DNA from: Candidatus Omnitrophota bacterium
GTDB taxonomy: Bacteria > Omnitrophota > Gorgyraeia > Gygaellales > Profunditerraquicolaceae
Reading direction: 5' to 3'
Length of the DNA: 11,326 nt
Assembly (NCBI GenBank): GCA_023247875.1
Contig: JAHFFQ010000008.1
Span: 1-11,326 of the forward strand
The notes below the pieces were generated by a model, which worked only from the letters and a program-made list of their open reading frames with translations, made no database searches and was not told the DNA's origin. The translations under genes and the position numbers were made by a program. Below are positions 6,327 to 11,326 of this stretch, one piece after another (position 1 is the first letter of the stretch; every line of letters starts with the position of its first letter).

Positions 6327-7302
6327 ATATCTGGTTATCTTTACCTCTGCTTTGATCTCCAGCATGCTTTGCACATTTTTAGTGGCGAAGGCTTTCTTAA
6401 GGCATAAAATACTTAAAGTCGGGAATATCCCTTTGGCAGGAGGCCTGGGAATAGGGTTGGCTTTTGTTTTTTCTTCATTTTTAGCTGTTTTTATGTTCAG
6501 CCTTCCACTGGCTAAGGTATTGATGGTAATGGTCGCCTCTGTGCTGGTGTTGTTGTTCGGCGTAGTTGATGATTTAAAAGAATTGTCAGTAGCGCAGAAG
6601 TTTTTGGTCCAGTCACTTTGCGCCGGTTTATTGATTTTATCCGGCATAAGGACCGGTATCATTTATTTCGGATTCTGGGGCAATGCGATAATTACTTTTT
6701 TCTGGATTTTAGGGGTGACCAACGCTTTTAATCTGTTGGATATTATGGATGGGTTGGCTGCGGGGACTGCCTTGATCGTCGGCGGCGCATTCCTGCTGAT
6801 AGGTTTCTTAAGCGCCGACTTAAATGTGCAGCTCTTTAGCCTGATCCTATGCGCCTCAAGCTGCGGTTTCCTGATTTTTAATCTTCCTCCAGCCAGGGCC
6901 TATCTGGGTAATTCCGGCAGTCATTTTTTGGGCATGCTCATTGCCTGCATCGCGTTAATTACCCATTATGCATCTGGAGCTAATGTTTTTGCGCTGCTTA
7001 CCCCGGTGATCATCCTGGGGCTGCCCATCATGGATACTATATTGCTTATTATCTTCAGGATAATTAAGAGGAGGCCTCCTTTTCAGAAGAGCAATGACCA
7101 TATTGCGTTAAAGATCGGTTCACTGGGGTTTTCGAAGGGGCAAACGATCGTGGGCATGTATTTATTATCCTTCCTCTTTGCCGGTTGCGGCGTTCTTTTG
7201 ACAAGGGCAAGTAATCTATCCGCGGCAGCCATTATTATGGCTATTTTTTTGTTTAGCACAGGCGTATTCCTGAGACTAGTTAAGATAGAAGCAAATGCCT
7301 AA
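6319..7302 (+). CDS. WecA/MraY-like polyprenyl-phosphate sugar-1-phosphate transferase
   Basis: This 327-residue integral membrane protein has about ten hydrophobic segments. The family moves an amino-sugar-1-phosphate from a UDP-sugar to undecaprenyl phosphate, the first step of many surface glycans. Family motifs in order: D84/D85 in GVVDDLKELS, the N-x2-N-x2-D-x2-D set N135/N138/D141/D144 in NAFNLLDIMDGL, YLGNSGSHFLG (195-205), and the cytoplasmic loop PPFQKSNDHIALKIGSLGFS with H261. Two departures stand out. The Asp of the usual GDxGS motif, a Mg/catalytic residue in MraY, is N198 here, and the HIHH-type histidine cluster is reduced to HIAL. It therefore has the right fold and neighbours, but may have altered chemistry or substrate. 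It sits between a GT4 enzyme and a UGM-like enzyme, overlapping both genes by eight bases. Confidence 0.88.
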   Translation: MLKYLVIFTSALISSMLCTFLVAKAFLRHKILKVGNIPLAGGLGIGLAFVFSSFLAVFMFSLPLAKVLMVMVASVLVLLFGVVDDLKELSVAQKFLVQSLCAGLLILSGIRTGIIYFGFWGNAIITFFWILGVTNAFNLLDIMDGLAAGTALIVGGAFLLIGFLSADLNVQLFSLILCASSCGFLIFNLPPARAYLGNSGSHFLGMLIACIALITHYASGANVFALLTPVIILGLPIMDTILLIIFRIIKRRPPFQKSNDHIALKIGSLGFSKGQTIVGMYLLSFLFAGCGVLLTRASNLSAAAIIMAIFLFSTGVFLRLVKIEANA

Positions 7303-8596
7303 GAAAAAGATCATTATTATTGGGGCGGGCTTAGCGGGCTTAAGCGCCGCCTGGCACCTTAAGAAAAGAGGAATAGAGTCCACTGTATTTGAGAAAGAGG
7401 ATACGGTCGGCGGGCTGTGCCGTTCTACGCGCAGGGGGAATTTTGTCTTTGATTATTGCGGCCACCTCCTGCATTTCCGGAACAGCTATACCTTGAAATT
7501 GGCCGGAAGCCTATTAAATGTCAATCTGGCGCGTCATGAAAGAAATGCCTGGGTCAATAATTCCGGAATTTTTATCCGGTATCCCTTTCAGGCCAATCTC
7601 TGCGCATTACCCAGGCAAATAGCCCTGGAATGCCTGTTGGAATTTATTCATGCCAGCAAATTACCGAGGCCAAGGAATATCCAGGAAAATTTCCTGAATT
7701 GGGTAAACGCCACCTTTGGTAAAGGCATAGCCAGGCATTTTATGGTCCCCTATAACAAGAAATTTTGGGCGACCTCTTTAAGCCGGATGAGCTGCCCGTG
7801 GTCAGATAGATTCATTCCCCAGCCCAGCTTATCCGATATAATCAACGGTTTCTTCTCGGAGAGCGGGAATCGTTTTGGCTATAGCGCCACTTTTTGGTAT
7901 CCCGCAAATGGCGGGATCGACCAGCTTGCCCGGGGATTTGAAAAACAAATAGGCAGTATTTCCAAGAGTTGTTGTATCAGCGGGATTGACCTTAAAAATA
8001 ATGAGATAACTATCAAAGGCGCCGGCAGGGAAAGATTTGATACCCTGATCTCGACAATGCCTTTGCCCGAACTGCTAAAGATAGCCAATCCGCTGCCCGG
8101 TAAAGTTATCAGCAGCCTTAAGCAGCTGCGTTGGAATTCGATTCTTAATTTAAATCTTGGGGTAGAAGGAAACTGTCAGGATAACAAACACTGGGTGTAC
8201 TTTCCGCAAAAGGAAACAATTTTCTTCAGGGTGGGGTTCTTCCACAATTTTTCTGATAATAACGCGCCTGAAGGCAAGAGCTCTTTGTACGCGGAGGTTT
8301 CATATTCCAAAAACAGGCCGATTGACAGAAAAAAGATTATCAGCCGGGTTTTAAGAGACCTTCACCGGAGCGGGATCTTGGGCAAAAAAAACAGGGTATC
8401 GGTTTTGGATGTAAATGATATTAAATTTGGTTATCCTATTTACGACCGGCATTATTCCCGGGCGACCTCGGTAATAAAAGAATTCTTATCGCGCAACAAT
8501 ATAATTGCCTGCGGGCGCTATGGAAGCTGGGAGTATATGTCTATGGAAGATACGATACTTGACGGCAAAAGAGCGGCCGAACAAATTAAACCATGA
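7295..8596 (+). CDS. UDP-galactopyranose mutase-like FAD enzyme (fungal/protozoan sequence type)
   Basis: This 433-residue flavoprotein starts with a Rossmann FAD site (IIIIGAGLAGLSAAWHL, then E33 and TVGGLCR) and ends with the C-terminal FAD motif GRYGSWEYMSMEDT. From memory it lines up along its length with Aspergillus-type UDP-galactopyranose mutase, not the shorter E. coli Glf. Matches include CGH at 55-57 (flavin-loop His), YPFQ at 96-99, FMVPYNKKFWAT, W-S-DR with R172, the YPANGG segment, LISTM, VYFP, R312 in FFRVGFF, FGYPIYDR and Y414. In fungal UGM the corresponding Arg and Tyr residues contact the UDP-sugar phosphates. The likely reaction is UDP-galactopyranose to UDP-galactofuranose, or a related ring contraction, supplying the glycan made by this operon. 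A generic amine-oxidase-like flavoenzyme is the alternative. It begins eight bases inside the WecA-like gene with no clear ribosome binding site. Confidence 0.75.
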   Translation: MPKKKIIIIGAGLAGLSAAWHLKKRGIESTVFEKEDTVGGLCRSTRRGNFVFDYCGHLLHFRNSYTLKLAGSLLNVNLARHERNAWVNNSGIFIRYPFQANLCALPRQIALECLLEFIHASKLPRPRNIQENFLNWVNATFGKGIARHFMVPYNKKFWATSLSRMSCPWSDRFIPQPSLSDIINGFFSESGNRFGYSATFWYPANGGIDQLARGFEKQIGSISKSCCISGIDLKNNEITIKGAGRERFDTLISTMPLPELLKIANPLPGKVISSLKQLRWNSILNLNLGVEGNCQDNKHWVYFPQKETIFFRVGFFHNFSDNNAPEGKSSLYAEVSYSKNRPIDRKKIISRVLRDLHRSGILGKKNRVSVLDVNDIKFGYPIYDRHYSRATSVIKEFLSRNNIIACGRYGSWEYMSMEDTILDGKRAAEQIKP

Positions 8597-10083
8597 AGAA
8601 GATACTTGAATATTTGTTGCTTTTGGTTTTACTGGCAATCTTTATATTCCTGGTTTGGAGTAAGCTTGGGCAATTCTTTTGTAACCAGGGTGACCGTTAT
8701 CTCGAGAGTTCTTCATATAAAGAGGCCATAAATTCCTATGAAAAATCTATCAGGATCAATCCGGGGTTATGGATAGCCCATCTGGGTTTGGCAGAGGCGT
8801 ATAGAGAAAGCGGCGATTATGACGGGGCCGTACGTGAATACAAGATCACAATAAATATCAACCCCGTTTCTGTTAAGGCTTACGATAGCTTGGCCTATCT
8901 GTATTCACAGAACGCCAAGTTTGACGAAGCCCTGAAAACGCTTGACCAGGCTGAAAAAGCAGTCCCGGGAGATGAGACATTAAGAAGCTCCCGGGAGTAT
9001 TGTTGCTTTCTCTATTTTGCCGGTGCATTAACTAAAAGCACAGACTTGTTCCTGGCGCGGAATAACAAAGAAGCGATCTCCTCGCTAAAGAATGTTTTTG
9101 CCTCCTGCCCCGGCAGCGCGTTAGCCTATTATACCCTGGGCTATTACTATTTCTCGCAGCAGGATTACGGCAATGCCGAAATAAACCTGAATAAGGCCAT
9201 AGAAATAGATCCGAATTTTTATTATTCCTATAAGGTGCTCGCGGACATCTATTTTGAGCAAAGAGATACCGGAAAAGCCCTCTCTTTTGCGCAAAAGGCA
9301 GTATCTTTGGGCAGCAGCGACGCATCGAATTATAATGAGTTGGGGTTATTATTAATGCGGCTTGAACGCTACGCAGAAGCATTGACTTATTTAAAAAAGG
9401 CAGTCAGCCTTGACCCGGATAACGCGGATTATATTTATAGCCTGGGGAGTGTTTATCGCGATAACAAAATGGTTGATCAGGCGATCTCGGAGTATAATAA
9501 AGTGCGAATGTTGAAAAACGACTATCCCAATTTGCATAATGATTTGGCAGATATTTATCTTAACCTGGGTAGGACTGAAGAGGCCCTCAGTGAATACCGG
9601 CAAGAGATCAAGTATTGCCGGGAAAAACTCAAAAACTCCCCTAATGATTCTACTGCGTTGAACAATTATGCGTATGCATTAAGCGGCATCGGTGAATCAG
9701 GTAAGGCGCAAGAAATAGCGGAAGGCCTGGTTTCTTCATACCCGCGTTACAGAGAGGCATATTTTACTTTGTCCCGCATATATGAAAAAATGAATAAACA
9801 TGATTTAGCGCTAAAGAGTTTAGGAAAAGCAAAACAGTTGTCCGGAGGAGAGGAATTCATCAATGACGCGCTCTCCAAATTAAGAAAGCAATCTTTGATT
9901 GGAGGCCCAGCGCATCCGGAAGGGAAGGATTGGGTCTATTTGAAGAACGGCCGTAAAATGCAGGGAAAGATAAAGAAAGAATATCCGGATAAAGTTCTTC
10001 TGGAGGTGTGGATGGGTCCCACGCGGGGAGAGTTGATTTTTTACCGGGATTCAATTGACCGCATAGAAAAGGCCAAAGATTAA
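8593..10083 (+). CDS. Membrane-anchored TPR protein with C-terminal small beta domain
   Basis: This 496-residue protein has an N-terminal membrane helix (about 5-23) with a short positive start, so it is probably anchored in the inner membrane with the rest outside the cytoplasm. About ten 34-residue TPR motifs fill residues 27-417, for example YLESSSYKEAINSYEKSI, YYFSQQDYGNAEINLNKAI and RLERYAEALTYLKKAVSL. The repeats near 140-170 are degenerate. TPRs form a curved protein-binding scaffold. The last 50 residues (DWVYLKNGRKMQGKIKKEYP onward) look like a small beta-barrel, with repeating Gly turns and a final 'DSIDRIEK', and are not TPR. The gene joins the UGM-like gene by an ATGA overlap and precedes the exporter genes. 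It may hold polysaccharide enzymes or exporter parts together, as TPR proteins do in other exopolysaccharide systems; this role is inferred. No ribosome binding site is visible, so coupling is likely. Confidence 0.85.
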   Translation: MKKILEYLLLLVLLAIFIFLVWSKLGQFFCNQGDRYLESSSYKEAINSYEKSIRINPGLWIAHLGLAEAYRESGDYDGAVREYKITININPVSVKAYDSLAYLYSQNAKFDEALKTLDQAEKAVPGDETLRSSREYCCFLYFAGALTKSTDLFLARNNKEAISSLKNVFASCPGSALAYYTLGYYYFSQQDYGNAEINLNKAIEIDPNFYYSYKVLADIYFEQRDTGKALSFAQKAVSLGSSDASNYNELGLLLMRLERYAEALTYLKKAVSLDPDNADYIYSLGSVYRDNKMVDQAISEYNKVRMLKNDYPNLHNDLADIYLNLGRTEEALSEYRQEIKYCREKLKNSPNDSTALNNYAYALSGIGESGKAQEIAEGLVSSYPRYREAYFTLSRIYEKMNKHDLALKSLGKAKQLSGGEEFINDALSKLRKQSLIGGPAHPEGKDWVYLKNGRKMQGKIKKEYPDKVLLEVWMGPTRGELIFYRDSIDRIEKAKD

Positions 10084-10100
10084 ATGAAGATAACCATTCA

Positions 10101-10105
10101 GGAGG
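10101..10105 (+). promoter_or_regulatory. Shine-Dalgarno GGAGG for wzm
   Basis: GGAGG in the 34-base gap after the TPR gene, 12 bases before ATG 10118. Spacing is long but no nearer in-frame ATG, GTG or TTG exists, so this start is kept. Confidence 0.55.
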
Positions 10106-10117
10106 ATTAAGATCGGA

Positions 10118-10195
10118 ATGTCCTTGAAATTAATTGCAGCAAAAATCCAGAGAATATATTCCTACCGGCGCTCTCTATGGGGCATGTCCTTGAAA
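10118..10195 (+). repeat. 12-bp direct repeat at the wzm start
   Basis: ATGTCCTTGAAA occurs at 10118-10129 and again at 10184-10195, 66 bases apart and in frame, both coding MSLK. The second copy lacks a well-placed ribosome binding site. This may be chance or a small ancient duplication. Confidence 0.5.
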
Positions 10196-10909
10196 CAGTT
10201 TAAGGCCAAGTATGCCGGTTCTCTTTTAGGTCTCTTCTGGGTCATAATAAACCCTCTTTTGATGGTTTTGGTAATAACTTTTGTGTTTACCGTTGTTTTT
10301 AGGGCTGAAATTAAAGATTTTGCCTTATTTGTCCTTTCAGGTATTTTGCCGTGGATGTTTTTTTCCGGGGCCTTGTCCGAAGCTGCCCCCTCTTTATTAA
10401 CTCAGAAAAGCGTACTCCATCAGTTTAGTTTGCCGAAAGAGATACTGCCCTTGAGCTGCGTCCTCTCTTATTTTATGAATTTTCTTGTAAGTTTGTGCAT
10501 TGTTTTTCCGGTATTCTTTTTCCATAATCCCAAGATTCTCCCGGCGGTAACTTTATTGCCGGTTCTTTTTTTGCTGACCTATTTCTTCACTTCCGGGATC
10601 AGTTTGCTATTCAGCGTAATTAACATAATCTTGCGCGACCTGGAACATCTGCTTGGGATCCTGCTCATGTTCTGGTTCTGGGCTACCCCGGTTTTTTATT
10701 CCGTAGAAATGGTTCCCGCTAAATTCCGATGGCTTTTTAATTTAAATCCCATGTCTTCATTCATCCTCTGTTACCGGGAGATAATTTTTTATGGCAGGGC
10801 GCCAGATACAACGCTGTCTTTAGGGGTTGTCGGATGGGCTTTCTTTAGCCTAATCCTTGGTTTCCTGGTATCGGTTTGGCTTGAATCCAGCGTTTTAAAA
10901 CGTATTTAA
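10118..10909 (+). CDS. wzm: ABC-2 polysaccharide export permease (Wzm/TagG type)
   Basis: This 263-residue integral membrane protein has six hydrophobic segments (about 38-60, 66-88, 110-135, 143-168, 175-195 and 234-256), the usual Wzm length. The N-terminal amphipathic region ends KAKYAGSLLGLFW, the standard gate-helix motif of this family. The later motifs RDLEHLLG, ATPVFYSVEMVP and NLNPMSSFILCYR are also characteristic. With the ATPase encoded next it would form the inner-membrane channel that moves a finished lipid-linked O-antigen- or teichoic-acid-like polymer outward. Its stop is one base before the ATPase ATG. An in-frame second MSLK start-like segment at residue 23 repeats the first 12 coding bases exactly. 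The polymer identity cannot be read from the permease. Confidence 0.93.
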   Translation: MSLKLIAAKIQRIYSYRRSLWGMSLKQFKAKYAGSLLGLFWVIINPLLMVLVITFVFTVVFRAEIKDFALFVLSGILPWMFFSGALSEAAPSLLTQKSVLHQFSLPKEILPLSCVLSYFMNFLVSLCIVFPVFFFHNPKILPAVTLLPVLFLLTYFFTSGISLLFSVINIILRDLEHLLGILLMFWFWATPVFYSVEMVPAKFRWLFNLNPMSSFILCYREIIFYGRAPDTTLSLGVVGWAFFSLILGFLVSVWLESSVLKRI

Positions 10910-10910
10910 T

Positions 10911-11326
10911 ATGCCTATAATCAAATTTCAGGATGCTTGGGAGATGTATCGGATCAAGTTCATTATAGGGGGCAAGCCCTCATGGGATAATTTCTGGGCC
11001 TTGCGGGGTGTCAGTTTCTCCGTGGAAAAAGGGGAGACGCTGGGGATTATTGGCGAAAACGGTTCGGGTAAATCGACCGTTTTAAAATTAATTGCCGGAA
11101 TGTTAAAACCCGACCGCGGGGAAATAAGAATTTCAGGTAATGTAAGCGGGCTTTTGGAGTTGGGCGCAGGCTTTCAGCCGGAATTGACCGGGAGGGAGAA
11201 TATTTCCTTGCAGTTTGAACTCTTTGGCCTGCGCAGCGAGCAGGCCAGAGAAAAATTACAGGAGATCGTTGATTTTGCCGAGATCGGCAAGTTCATAGAC
11301 GCCCCGGTAAAATGTTATTCCCAGGG
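10911..11326 (+). CDS. wzt: ABC transporter ATPase of polysaccharide export (Wzt type), 3' partial
   Basis: The first 138 codons of an ATP-binding subunit, cut by the window end. Walker A is GENGSGKST (48-56) with catalytic-site K54. The Q-loop is in LLELGAGFQPELTGRENI (81-98), with Q89, a segment diagnostic of Wzt/TagH-type exporters. The last residues (KCYSQ plus a partial G codon) enter the ABC signature, which in this family often reads YSSGM. Walker B, the H-loop and any C-terminal carbohydrate-binding domain lie beyond the window, so it is unknown whether the protein recognises a terminal sugar modification as E. coli O9a Wzt does. The ATG is one base after the wzm stop and lacks a ribosome binding site, so translation is probably coupled. 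Confidence 0.92.
   Translation, partial: MPIIKFQDAWEMYRIKFIIGGKPSWDNFWALRGVSFSVEKGETLGIIGENGSGKSTVLKLIAGMLKPDRGEIRISGNVSGLLELGAGFQPELTGRENISLQFELFGLRSEQAREKLQEIVDFAEIGKFIDAPVKCYSQ

Noticed and set aside
10084..10110. Eight-codon mini-ORF (MKITIQED) between the TPR gene and wzm, a possible leader peptide
   Set aside because: It has no ribosome binding site, and its 3' end only happens to contain the GGAGG used by wzm; no attenuator hairpin is visible.
1..11326. CRISPR arrays, tRNA or rRNA genes, insertion sequences, attachment sites
   Set aside because: Nothing of the kind was found: no regularly spaced repeats, no transposase or integrase, no RNA gene, and almost no non-coding space apart from 5087-5153.

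Overview
This window is a densely packed bacterial chromosome segment in which every gene lies on the + strand. Genes overlap or sit within a few bases of each other, and there is no RNA gene, CRISPR array or mobile element. The protein mix suggests an uncultured Gram-negative-type lineage. It includes a PilZ-linked membrane enzyme, a PAC2 protein, a long membrane-anchored TPR protein, a WecA-like initiator and a Wzm/Wzt exporter. The overall style resembles Omnitrophota or neighbouring phyla, but that is an impression and no marker gene here proves it.

Left block (1-5086). The window opens inside a gene whose reading frame is open from base 1. It encodes the tail of a PilZ-like (c-di-GMP receptor) domain, one membrane helix, a coiled coil and a large alpha/alpha-toroid glycosidase-like domain. 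It runs by a one-base stop/start overlap into a MagIII/COG2231-type DNA glycosylase. That gene overlaps an M20 metallopeptidase, followed by a PAC2-family protein with a helical tail and a YihX-like HAD phosphatase. The spacing points to one transcription unit, but its members do not share an obvious pathway.

Boundary (5087-5153). This is the only sizeable intergenic gap. It carries a promoter with a perfect TATAAT -10 box and a 17-bp spacer. The box lies so close to the next ATG that the transcript should be leaderless or nearly so. A hairpin at the end of the HAD gene is at most a weak terminator.

Right block (5154-11326). This is a surface-polysaccharide operon: a GT4 glycosyltransferase, a WecA/MraY-like polyprenyl-phosphate sugar-1-phosphate transferase, a UDP-galactopyranose-mutase-like flavoenzyme of the fungal/protozoan sequence type, a membrane-anchored TPR protein with a small C-terminal beta domain, the ABC-2 permease Wzm, and the first 138 codons of the ATPase Wzt, cut by the window end. 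Together they suggest a lipid-linked glycan, possibly containing galactofuranose or a related sugar, that is built on the inner membrane and exported by an ABC transporter. The c-di-GMP-linked toroid enzyme to the left may act on the same or another exopolysaccharide. That link is inference.

The points most worth following up are the PilZ-membrane-toroid architecture, the Asp-to-Asn change and missing HIHH motif in the WecA-like enzyme, the fungal-type UGM, and the leaderless promoter.
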